A DNA stretch of 64,000 nucleotides from Siphonodentalium dalli (Eukaryota; Mollusca; Scaphopoda; Gadilida; Siphonodentaliidae), in the NCBI GenBank assembly GCA_032622095.1, contig CP136067.1, positions 131,319,990 through 131,383,989 on the forward strand, read 5' to 3'. The first letter of the stretch is position 1; the number at the start of each line of letters is the position of its first letter. Of this stretch, positions 32,000 to 41,769 are shown piece by piece. The notes under the pieces were generated by a model. It did no database searches. It was not told where the DNA came from and saw nothing but the letters and a program-made list of their open reading frames with translations. Both the position numbers and the translations under genes were made by a program.

Positions 32000-33040
32000 C
32001 AAATCTAACTTCAATATGCACATAAATAGAGTGACCCGAACAGACACCATAATTAACGTTTGAAGTATAGAGTTTAAAGTAAAACACGCCACATGTAATG
32101 CCAAGCCAACACTAGGGTTTGTTAAAAGCAACATGACAATACCTGATGGAACGTGGTAATTTAAGGTGATGTCAGTCGAATCTAACTTCAATATGTACTT
32201 TTTTTAGGATACCAAATAGGAAATAAATTAATAGAACAAAGACGAATTGATAAATTGTAAGTTTAAATAACAAAAAAATATTTAATAACCAAAGGATTAT
32301 AGGGTCGGCTCAGATTGAATATATTGTCGATGAAATTAGTATCGTCTCCGGGTGGACCAACACAGCCACGCTACCAAAAAGGCTCATCGCTCACGACATT
32401 GTCACAAGGCTTGGGATCCAAATTCTCCTTATCAGAATCATAATCCATTGGGGGTGGGTACCACATAACGTCCGATGTAGTACCCCCCCCCCCCCCCCCC
32501 CCCCCCACCAACACCGTTCACACGAGGATTGGGATGCGCACATCGAGGCCGATGACGAGGACGGGTTCCATCAGATGGGGACCTGGTTATCGGCTTCCAT
32601 GTCCCTAGCCGGATCACACGAAAGTCCCGAATCCGCGTCCGACTCAAAACTCCATTGGTCCGACTCATCATCCGAGCTAAATCTGAATAAACATAAATCA
32701 GAGGTACTGTCTGACAATGTGTGGTGACCTTCGTACGATGTGCTTTGCTTACCGCACAATAGTTATTCACTTTATGTCAGCGAAACAAGGATATCATTTG
32801 CAAAAGCATAATTTATATATTCTGTGCGCAGATAATGAGCGGCGTACGAAAATTAAATAATTGGACCCCGACGTGTGATTATCGCTGTTAATGTTATATT
32901 GCATAATATCCCTATCACGTGTGTCAAATGTGAAGAGGTAAGTATGATGCACGCATAAATGATGCTATTGCGGGTATACACACAGCGACGGCGTTTTCAA
33001 TTGTATGGGAGCAATACTGTGTTCATCGACATTATAGCGA
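32000..33040. other. No gene seen; C-run module 2
   Basis: GTTAGTCCAAATCTAACTTC and GTCAGTCGAATCTAACTTC (31993 and 32172) form a small direct repeat. GGGGGTGGGTACC at 32450 and a 28-base C-rich run at 32480-32507 repeat the G-run/C-run pairing of 14.3 kb. The 110-codon minus-strand frame across the C-run (a glycine run) is a shadow. Confidence 0.5.
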
Positions 33041-33046
33041 TATCAC

Positions 33047-33505
33047 ACAACCGCACCCGACCACACCTCCAAGGGTTCGAGCGAGATGGGGCATGCATTT
33101 TGGTGCAGAATAAACCTGTATGTACCACAGTTCCAATCCCCAAGTCGACAGCTCGATCGGAAAATGTACTGTTAACCCCTAACTTGCCACCGGTTCCGTC
33201 AGGTACGCAAAATCCAAAAAAGGCGCCGATCGCACCTCCCCTAGCTGCCTGACAGCGAAAAGGAGCATTATATCATGCAGCGAATACCCTTCTGAATTCA
33301 TGTGTCAGGCAGTTAGGGGAGGAGCGATCGGTGCCTTTATGGGTTTTGCGTACCTTGCGTACGAAAGTTATTGGGTTAATAGTGCCGTTTCCGCTCGAGC
33401 TATCGACTTGCTGATCGGAACTTTGCTACATACAGGTCTATTCTGCACGATAGTGCGTGCCCCATCTCGGTCGGAACCCTGGGAAGGTGCGGTCGGCCTG
33501 CGTTA
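33047..33505. repeat. Inverted pair of a GC-richer repeat, family 6
   Basis: The left arm (33047-33254) and right arm (33304-33505) are diverged inverted copies around a 50-bp loop. Shared blocks in the right-arm sense are GTCAGGCAGTTAGGGGAGG, GCGATCGG, TTTTGCGTACCT, GAGCTATCGAC, CTATTCTGCACGATAGTG and CCCCATCTCG. A third copy is at 34985-35220. Frames 32959-33252 and 33300-33806 cross it but share no protein pattern. Confidence 0.75.
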
Positions 33506-33829
33506 TTTAGGCGTTTTTGCGTACATTCATAGCGAATCCGGGTTAGTATATTCACTTCCGCTGCAGCTAACAACTGGCCCGATCGCCCATGGATGCAGGG
33601 GGTATTCGCTGCAGCAGGACATGGTGTCCATTTCCGTGGTCTTTTTTGACTTGAAACATATTGTATTTGCAAAATATACAAAAGGGATTGGAGCACAAGT
33701 TTTTGCAACTTATGAAGCCCCTCTCCTAATACAATATTGTAACACACATGTGATCAAGATGACGGTACAAACTTATTTACGTGGTGAGAAGTTATGGGAG
33801 ATATAGTGTGTAGCGCCTTCCAGAGATGA

Positions 33830-34975
33830 TCCAACATGAGGTTGCTTCTTATCTGTGAGAAAATTTGTATTTGAAGAATGTCACTACTTTATTAATTTTG
33901 GAATGATTGACAAGTGCCAATATATTATCTATTCTTAGTACTTTTATGTTGGTTGTGAAATATAATGGTACACTTGATTCGTTCTCTATTTTGTTGTTGT
34001 GCTCTGGAAGGCAATACAGATGATAAATCAGAATGAGATGTTTGAATGGGAGGTTTGTCCACTTGTGAGGTAAAAGTTGAAATTTCGGAAGCAAGTATAG
34101 ATTCGCAAATAAGATAAATATAATCATTAGGGGTCAAAACGCTTAGTCGCTGCAATATATTGCTGTGTGATGGAAAATAGTTTCATATTTTGTTGGGACG
34201 AGAGATAAGGTATTCCACACATGAGTTCTGAAATATGGCTTACTTTGAGATTTTCGCGGGCTAGTTTCTCAAAGAGAACTGAGCGCTCACGTTTGTACAA
34301 TGGGCACATGAAGAAATAGTGATAGGCGTCTTCAGATCGATTTCCACATGAGCATGCGGGGCTGTTAGCGATATAATTATTGAACATATGACATCGGAGT
34401 TCACTGCAGAAATTACGTATGCGACAATGAAAAATGTTGTATTTTCTGCGTCCAGCATAGAAATGCGGAGGGGGGCTGATTGTGGGATCTATATGATACA
34501 AGTTGGTTTTAAAGGTAGAAGATTGATCAGCATCGGTGATTACTTTGGGAAGCTTATTCAATTCTAACACCAACGCTGGAAAAAAAAGTGTTTGAAGTGT
34601 TCAGTATTGCAATAGTATGAGTAAAATTTACCGGGGCGTCTCCAATTATAATCTGCAACCTCGTGTGATCTGGGCTAGATAAGAGGGGGCTAGATTATTG
34701 ATTATTTTATAGAGTGCCTGCAGTTTATGTAGTTGACGTCGTTTAATGAGTGATGGCCATCCGACCTCCTGTAATACCGTGTTGTCCGGAGCAGAATGGG
34801 TGATACCACTGACTATCCGTCCAGCGTCGACATGAAGCCAGTCAAGCTTCTCTAACATATAATTTGAGGCATTGTCCCAGACGGCGTCTGAATAATCAAA
34901 TAAGGGTAAAATATATGTTTTGTAAATAATTTCAATGGTTTTCCGGTTGAGTTGATATTTAATCCGTCGGAGTTG
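33830..34975 (-). pseudogene. Minus-strand non-LTR retrotransposon C-terminal region
   Basis: Read on the minus strand from 34975: a post-RT segment with KTYILPLFDYSDAVWDNA, then MLEKLDWLHVDAGRIVSGIT and EVGWPSLIKRRQLHKLQALY (34858-34650), a damaged link with two frame changes (one in a T-run near 34583), then a C-terminal domain (34573-34127) with HCRIRNFCSELRCHMFN and a zinc-knuckle-like CSCGNRSEDAYHYFFMC. The 3' untranslated part runs to about 33830. RT and endonuclease parts are missing; the 5' break coincides with family 6 sequence. It is distinct from the 24-kb and 18-kb families. Confidence 0.8.
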
Positions 34976-34984
34976 AGATTTCCG

Positions 34985-35225
34985 TGGTCAGGCAGATAGG
35001 AGAGGTGCGGTCGGTGCCTGGTTGGAGTTTGCGTACCTGACATAACAGCCGCAAGTTATGGGTTAATAGTGCGTTTCGGCTCGAGCTATCGACATGCGGA
35101 TTTGAATTTGGTACAAACAGATCTATTCTGCACGATAGTGCATGCCCCATCTCGCTCGCAACCCTGGCGGATGTGCGGTCGGGTGCGGATGGGTGCGATC
35201 GGGTGCGGTCGGCTTTTAGTATGAC
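34985..35225 (+). repeat. Family 6 repeat, third copy
   Basis: GTCAGGCAGATAGGAGAGGT, TTTGCGTACCTGACA, GAGCTATCGACATGCG, CTATTCTGCACGATAGTGCA and CCCCATCTCGCTCG align with the right arm at 33304-33480. GGTGCGGTCGG/GGGTGCG units repeat at its end. It sits exactly at the retroelement break. Confidence 0.75.
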
Positions 35226-35259
35226 CACACACATGATTATCTCTGTCGACATTGGGATA

Positions 35260-35400
35260 CACTATTGGGGGAAGCAGGAAGACAGCCCGCCATGTCTATG
35301 TCCCCCAGAAATATACTGCATTATTGTCTAGTTATATGTTAATTCCATTGTTCTATTCATATGTGTATATTGTAAATAAAATTATCCTATATCCTGCATC
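35260..35400 (+). repeat. Possible 3' tail of a plus-strand retroelement
   Basis: GACAGCCCGCCATGTCTATG, then TATATTGTAAATAAAATTAT with a poly(A) signal, resembles the 3' end of a non-LTR element, but no coding part is attached. Weak call. Confidence 0.3.
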
Positions 35401-35835
35401 GCTTGGTTAAATGTGCAGCTATAACACTGAGCGAGATAATTGTCGTTGATTGGGGCGACTCTATAAATGTGTTTTCACAAAATGAAGCTGGGACAATTTA
35501 GTTTGCTTGAAGAAATGACATTAACCCCTATATAATATATACGGTACCAACAAACAAATTTTTCCTGCAAGACTGTTTGACTGTTTATGCAATGAGTTAT
35601 GGCTTAAATCACCTTAGAATGTCAATATCAACACAAATGAAAAATTTCATGATGATCAGACAAACAGTATAGCCTGTAGCCCATGCTAATGGATTGAATT
35701 TTGAAATCCAAGATGGCCGCTGGCAGCCATGTTTTTTTGCCCGAATGACCCCAAAATGACTCGTTCCTATTTACATGTCAATGTTAACATCCATGACAAA
35801 TAGTATGCACATAAATTCATATACGGCTATTTACA
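35400..35835. other. No gene seen; AAGATGGCCGC block
   Basis: CCAAGATGGCCGCTGGCAGC at 35708 resembles the AAGATGGCGGCC blocks of 55.8-56.4 kb. Nothing else is assigned. Confidence 0.45.
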
Positions 35836-35837
35836 GT

Positions 35838-36026
35838 GAATCCCCCCCCCCCCGCAAATAACTGTTTTAGTGTTAACAGGGGGTGGGTGTCCAAAAATGG
35901 TCGGGAAAAAATGGCCGAAAAACGGAAAACATTTTGGACGCGGGGGTGGGTGGGTCACAACAAGGGTCGAAAGAAAAAAATCAGCATACGTGCCTGAAAC
36001 ATGTTTCCGACCCCCCCCCCCCCCCT
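35838..36026 (+). repeat. G-run / C-run repeat module 3
   Basis: A C-run at 35842-35853, GGGGGTGGGTGTCC at 35880, GGGGGTGGGTGGGTCAC at 35942 and a C-run at 36011-36025 lie within 190 bp. The G-rich and C-rich tracts could pair or form quadruplex structures. Confidence 0.6.
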
Positions 36027-36669
36027 CTGGCTATTGTGCTTTTGTTTGAACTGTTGGAAATTTTGAATACATTACTCATGTACGTACACACATCCATGAT
36101 TATATATACATCAATAATTAAATTAGATTACACAATAATAGGCGATAATCTTAACAGATATAATTCTCTTCATCTATAGAATAGGACACATTAAAGGCAA
36201 ACCTGAATAGGAATACACATAGAGGGCAGTTTATGATTTGCTGTTCTGAGCTTCAGAAAATATCTCGATATTTTAGACGGCAAATTCTTCAAATAATTCG
36301 TATAACCGTAGCCAGTTTTGATAACTATAAAATTGTGCCCTCGAAGAGGAAGATGTGCGTCCAAAATGACGTTGTTTAAAGGGGGACTCACCGTACACTA
36401 AATCCGACCATTTATGAGACAATCTCCTTAACAGAATATATTCAACAAATTCATTCATTTGAGCCATGGGTGAGTGTATTAACTCATTTTCATAATAATT
36501 ACCATGTTTTACATCATTCATAGAGCAAATGAGTGTATTGTGCACTCATCCATGGCTCAAATTCACTCATGTGTTGTATGTATATTATGCTGAGGATAAT
36601 GGGAGGTGATCCAATAAATGGCCTGATTTTAAGAACAGTTTGAATGCTAGACCGGCACTCTGTTGTGCC

Positions 36670-36890
36670 GTAGCCATATAGCTGTTATCTGAGATTTGGT
36701 TCTTAGGTATACGCAGAATACAGAAGCAGCATGGCTCCAATCTCTAACAGTTTATTGCTTGCTTTGTTTCCTATCTATAAAAACTCACGAATTGTCTAAA
36801 TAACCGCAGTCCAGGTTGGACTAGCTTTACGGAGAGTATATGACTTTTTATTCGGATTGGATTATTCGACTTCATATTTAAAGGTGAGTA
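36670..36890 (+). promoter_or_regulatory. Promoter/5'-exon-like module 2 with splice donor
   Basis: It aligns with 30545-30750: TGTTATCTGAGATTTGGTTC, CGCAGAATACAGAAGCAGC, CTCCAATCTCTAACAGTTTA, AATTGTCTAAATAACCGCAG and the end TTTAAAG|GTGAGTAAG (36881). Preservation of the donor in both copies is the main reason to note it. Confidence 0.4.
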
Positions 36891-36901
36891 AGCCTATGTT
36901 G

Positions 36902-37139
36902 TTAACCCATTATTTACTAAATAGATTCTCCCACTCAGTTTTAAAGGTATATTCTGGAATGGTATATTATTCATCGGAAGGGATGTTCAGGTAATCAAAG
37001 AAGACGACAGTATGACGAAAAACTAATACAAGTGCAGAAGAATTCATATTCATTGGTGGGAAATATTCAGATAAAAACTTCAACGAACATTTCCTAAAGG
37101 AACAACTCGTCAATGAATATTTAATGTATAAAGGGTTAA
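36902..37139 (-). mobile_element. TTAA-flanked MITE, family 2 (first of a pair)
   Basis: TTAACCCATTATTTACTAAA at the left and AATGTATAAAGGGTTAA at the right bound it; TTAA lies at 36902-36905 and 37136-37139. The interior has GACGACAGTATGACG and GGGAAATATTCAGATAAAAA. The right TTAA is shared with the next, oppositely oriented copy. Confidence 0.82.
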
Positions 37140-37373
37140 CACTTCTATACTACAGCACCATTGATGAGTAGTTACCCCGTTGGAATGATAAGATAATAAA
37201 TTCAACAAACGACCGTTATCTAAACATTTCCCTCAATAAATAGGACTCTTTCTCACATTTATTTATCTGTCGTCTGCTTTTCCTCATGAAAAACCCTGAA
37301 GAGGAATAATAGATCATTCCGATATACACTTTTTAACTGAATGGGAGAATCTAGTTGGTATATAAAGGAGTAA
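37136..37373 (+). mobile_element. TTAA-type MITE, family 2 (second of a pair)
   Basis: It starts at the shared TTAA (37136-37139) with CACTTCTATACTACAGCACC and ends GGTATATAAAGGAGTAA, a decayed TTAA end. The interior GTCGTCTGCTTTTCC is the complement of the GACGACAG block in the neighbour, so the pair is head to head. Confidence 0.78.
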
Positions 37374-37379
37374 TCTGAA

Positions 37380-39360
37380 CGAAAATTTATCATTTGATTA
37401 TCCAAGTAAGGTCTAGGAAACTACAGGTCAATACCAAACTCACTGTGTATATACGACACCGGATATTGTGCAGGAAAAAATGTGTTTGTTTACATAATAT
37501 GCCGAGAGTTTTGACATAAAATTCGTGATTGTGAAAAACCAGGACATATCAGGAATATCACATACCTCTGAATAATTGGTGAGTATGCTATACTTCTAAA
37601 CTATACTATATATAAATTCTGAATATAAAGTACTTCCTCAGAAGTCACGATTATTATGTGAAATTCCGCAGATCGTCTGAAACTTGCTCTGTTAAACACC
37701 GATTTTCTTGTATTTAAAACGTTTGTATGTTTAAATATTGCTATACACACGACTTACGAAATGTCCACAATCAATTATTTAGCACCAAACATGAGTTTTT
37801 CGGCTGTTTGTTAAAACTATTGCCGAAAGACATAATTATTTGGTGTACGGCGTATTGCAGGAGCACTGTCGTGCAAATTGCAATTCCCATGTTTTGTTAC
37901 TGTACGGCATATTGCAAGCCCAAAACAATATCTGCCAATTGTAGGCAAATGATTGATTCAAAACGGGAGTCGTATCATTACACATCATTATGGTGACGAT
38001 TATGTCATTGTGTTGCTTTGCAGCTCATTTGTACACCACCTGTATGCTAATTAAATGGTGACTTATGTTTTAGTTTTAAAATAAAATCAGAGGGTGCTAA
38101 CGACCAGAAATATAGTTGGCATGATACATTTGTAGGTCCTCTTTGAAATATAACACAAACGTTTCCCAGAAACGCCAAACATTGAAATAAGCAGTAATGA
38201 TAATAATTGATTACAGACCTCCCACTAACTAATGTTCGAAGTCAGTCTTAGTTTAGACACAGTCTGACTTCACACACCAGAACTGGTTAGTAACTGCACG
38301 CCAACAATGGTTTTATAAATGTAAAATAAAATGTGCGGCAAACTATGCGAAGGATGTCTTCGTGTCATTATAAATGTAAATAACTGGAGTACATTTTTAA
38401 CATCTGCGTTATACATGTAGCTCGATAAAAATATCAAGTCGATGTTCGGTTTAGAAATACAATTTGCCTGCAGATATAGGGAGAGAAAGAGAAAATGGAA
38501 AATATATTTATTTGTTATAAAACCTCAATTTCATGTTTGTATTGTTGACCCCAGTCCCTAATATTGTCAGAGGACTATTATAATCAGCGGCGTTTGTTCG
38601 TCCGCACACCCGTCCGTGTGTCCGTCCTATTTATTGTCAGACTGTTAACTCCATCTCAAATTATCCGACCGAAACGAAATTTCAAATGAGGAATAACAGT
38701 CACATTATTGAGGTCAATGTCAATTATGGTTTCATTCCGATGATTTTTCCCCCTCAGATTTATGGCCATTGCTATTTTCATGCTGTCAGGATAATAACTC
38801 CGATGAGTAATATCCGATCGGAACGAGACTTTGTACGACTACTAAACATTACATTATTGAGATTGATGTCTAGTTCAAACATTGTTCCGGTCAGGTGATT
38901 TTTTTGTATTAGTTTTGATCGTTTTTCGATCTATAAATTGCCACTTTCGTCTTGTCCGGATAATTCCAGTTAATATCAACTAATCCCAACGATACCTTAC
39001 ATGCATGAGGAATATCCATCACATTGTTCAAGTCAGGTTTGAATATGGTTCAGGTCTGGTGATTTTTGTCGGAGCTATCGCCCTTTTTCTACATAAACAT
39101 ATTATGATTGTTCGCATAATTATTTCTAAAAAAAACCCCGGGCAAATAAAGCCAGCTTATTCGGGGGACGTGTGACCTAGTGGCCTTTTATTTTACATAA
39201 CTGCGTTGTGTCTGTCTAATATCTCCGCAAACGTGGAATTAAATGCGTAACGTAGGGACTGTCGATTTGGCATACTAAAATAACATACTGCAACCTATGA
39301 GTTGCGCGTTGCATTTTAAACACCCTATGATCGAGTTTTGCTATTCTTCAGCTATTCTCC
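37380..39360. other. No gene seen; interspersed-repeat remnant
   Basis: 38590-39100 contains repeated phrasing (CGTCCGTGTGTCCGTCC, then three blocks around ACTCCATCTCAAATTATCCG, TATCCGATCGGAACGAG and TCAGGTGATTTTT) typical of a decayed non-coding interspersed repeat with internal duplication. TGTGTATATACGACACCGGA at 37443 occurs inverted at 43376. Frames 37727 and 38686 show no domain. Confidence 0.45.
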
Positions 39361-39365
39361 AGATT

Positions 39366-39473
39366 ATGAAGAACTACAAGTGTGCATATTGTGATAAGCG
39401 GGACCTAACACTCGATAACATCATCAGCCATCTCACCACCAAGCACTGCTGTGAAGAACTCCGATACCATTAA
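39366..39473 (+). CDS. Short frame with one C2H2 zinc finger
   Basis: Thirty-five codons from ATG to TAA hold CAYCDKRDLTLDNIISHLTT followed by KHC: Cys-x2-Cys, twelve residues, His-x4-His, a C2H2-type spacing. Such fingers bind DNA or, in transposon proteins, lie near the N-terminus. It is probably an exon or decayed piece rather than a full gene; it converges with the minus-strand zinc-finger frame, overlapping by 4 bp. Confidence 0.4.
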   Translation: MKNYKCAYCDKRDLTLDNIISHLTTKHCCEELRYH

Positions 39474-39775
39474 AGATGTTTCCCTTTCCTGTGCAGAACC
39501 AAACCCGGCTTTGATTTGTAAATCTTCCCACAAACGTCACAAACGTGGTCTGCTTCTGGTGTGGTTGTTACTGCAGCACTTGGCAGGGTTCCATGGTGTC
39601 TTGATTTGTGAATTTTCAATTTGTATTTATATTTCGTTTTAAAACCGCAAATCTCACACGTAGTCTCGTTATCCACATGGACAGACTCCACTACGGGTGC
39701 TATCACCAATGAAGACATGACGGACAGGATGAATATACCGCATTCGCAAGTTGTCCCATTTATATATCCACACAA
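39470..39775 (-). CDS. Two-finger C2H2 fragment
   Basis: The 101-codon minus-strand frame has two good C2H2 fingers: CEICGFKTKYKYKLKIHKSR followed by HH (about residues 40-61), and CDVCGKIYKSKPGLVLHRKG followed by KH (about residues 79-100), joined by a serine/threonine-rich linker. The stop comes right after the second finger. The first 35 residues look unrelated and may be intron or flank read-through. C2H2 proteins bind nucleic acid. It may be one exon of a host gene or part of a transposon protein. Confidence 0.55.
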   Translation of the reverse strand: MCGYINGTTCECGIFILSVMSSLVIAPVVESVHVDNETTCEICGFKTKYKYKLKIHKSRHHGTLPSAAVTTTPEADHVCDVCGKIYKSKPGLVLHRKGKHL

Positions 39776-39955
39776 TACATGTGATCGTTGCTTTGCACGG
39801 ACATCACGGTGTGGACATCTGGTGTGCTATCTGCGTGATTGCTGAGCTGAATTGCCATCACAACCCCCATGCAGTGCACGAATGATGTGGGGAGGCCATT
39901 GCTGATGAAATCATTGGCAGCTATGCACGTATTTTCATGCCCCAGTTTCGGCGAA

Positions 39956-41767
39956 TTAAGGGTATCCTAAACGTGACAGAGTTGAAATTTCTTCCAATAT
40001 GGCCGAAAATTTATAAAAATAATGAGCTCGAAATCACTATAACGTTTGAAAAATGGCCAAAATGAACCAATACAATATTATAAGTATAAAACATAGATCA
40101 TTTTGAAATGTAAAATGTTGTCCCATCTCACAGGAATCTATATAAAAAAATTATGAAACAATTGTTGTTTTAAATTTTACACTTTCTTACAGTACTCATA
40201 TCTGTAAAATTACTGCATGTTTTTACTATAATAGTTTACCGATAGATGCTTTGATATTCCAATATATTGAGAGGGACCTTGCTTTTTCATTATAATGTTT
40301 CTTGTGTCAGAAATTCACCGTGTAAAATGTGGTCGTATCCGCTCGATATGCGAAATCCACAACAACACTCGAAAAATAGGGAACTTCAATTTGTAGTTAA
40401 CAGATAATAAAATATGAGAATATATAGTCACCACTAATTAGCCTACTTAAGTACTTTATGACCAAAACTAACCTTAGAATATCGCTGATTTAAATGACAA
40501 TTTCCTAGAAAAAAGATATTTGAAGGCAAACTTTGACAAAATGGATTGTAAACATCACGTGACTAAAAACTTGGAATACCCTCCGAACGAAATTTCTCAC
40601 AAGTATGAAATAATTCACTCTTTAAATAATTTTTGTTGTTAAACATGGCAAAACACCGGAATATGCATTAGATTAACATCCAAAAACACGGTATTCATAT
40701 ATAAACAGAATTTATTAAATAATGTGTATATCTATCAAGTATTATTTTGTTAGAGGGTACGGATTCCCGGTCTTTCCCAAATCTATTTTTAGTGTTGCAC
40801 GAGTTTCCCTCTTTGCAGATGCAAACTATTCTTATTAAAAGCAATCAAAACAAGGTTACACGCATCATACACAGCGGACATAATCCACAACAAATGTAAT
40901 TCATGCAGGTATAGATAGCTGCGCAATCGGTCATCCAAGTTATTTTGTAGGGCTGTTGTATTGTTTGATCAACTTTCTCAGAAAAACAAAAACATGTCGA
41001 AATCTCGTTTTGGTTTCGTTTTAATGGCTGACTAAATGAGTTCAAAATATTTTTAAAAACAATATTAGGGGTAATTAAACTAGAATTGTAGCAAATTACA
41101 ATATATGCTAGCTTCTTGATGTTGTTTTTCAACTGTCTGGGGTAATTTCTGTTAGAAAATCTCTGTAGTATGAATGTATGCCAGGCCATTTGTGTCAAAA
41201 TGCACCAGTTTCACAAAATATGATGCATCTGATTTTCGTAGGAAATGTTGGAAATATAGCTTACAGTGTATTTTTTTGTTTAAATATGAAATACAGTATC
41301 AATTGTGCATGAGGTATTGTTGAAATAGGGGCAACATAGACAGCCTTATACATCCTTATGATCCAGCTCACATCATTGCCAACTTGGCTTCCCATACCAA
41401 AAAATAGTCCCAAAAAGCAAATGGCCACATATTTGTGTTCAACTGATGGAGGGTGCCTTCAACTCAATGGATTTGTAGCTAAAATAGTGAGTTATTTTAT
41501 AAAATGATGGTCCCTCTCCTCATCATGGAATCCTAATCTATAGGATGCCACAATAATTATAACTGTTTGCTTTATTAGTTTTGACTTCTGGTGATTGGCA
41601 TAATTTCGCTCAATTTCCAGTTAATTTTCTCAGTCAAATATATCTTTTAAAAATATGGATGTGATGCCAAAAAATTGTTCTATCATATTCCTATATCCTT
41701 GTGAAATTTCATGTAAATTGGAAACATAGTCATTCGGCCATCTTTGTCACGTTTAGGATACCCTTAA
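39956..41767. mobile_element. 1.8-kb TTAA-flanked element
   Basis: TTAA at 39956-39959 and 41764-41767 bounds 1,804 bp with inverted ends GGGTATCCTAAACGTGACA and its complement (one mismatch over the next few bases); subterminal blocks with TATGGCCGAA/TTCGGCCAT also pair. Target TTAA and G/C-starting ends fit a piggyBac-type element. The longest internal frame (40845-41198, minus, 117 codons, cysteine-rich end CGLCPLC) shows no DDD transposase motif, so it is non-autonomous or decayed. Confidence 0.82.
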
Positions 41768-41769
41768 AC

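Noticed and set aside
32438..32770. 110-codon minus-strand frame with glycine run
   Set aside because: It crosses a C homopolymer and has no domain; reading frame depends on run length.
33300..33806. 168-codon frame as a membrane protein gene
   Set aside because: The first two thirds coincide with a repeat that also occurs inverted and elsewhere with broken frames, so openness is likely chance.
40845..41198. Transposase in the 1.8-kb TTAA element
   Set aside because: The 117-codon frame lacks acidic triad residues in any recognisable setting and is too short.
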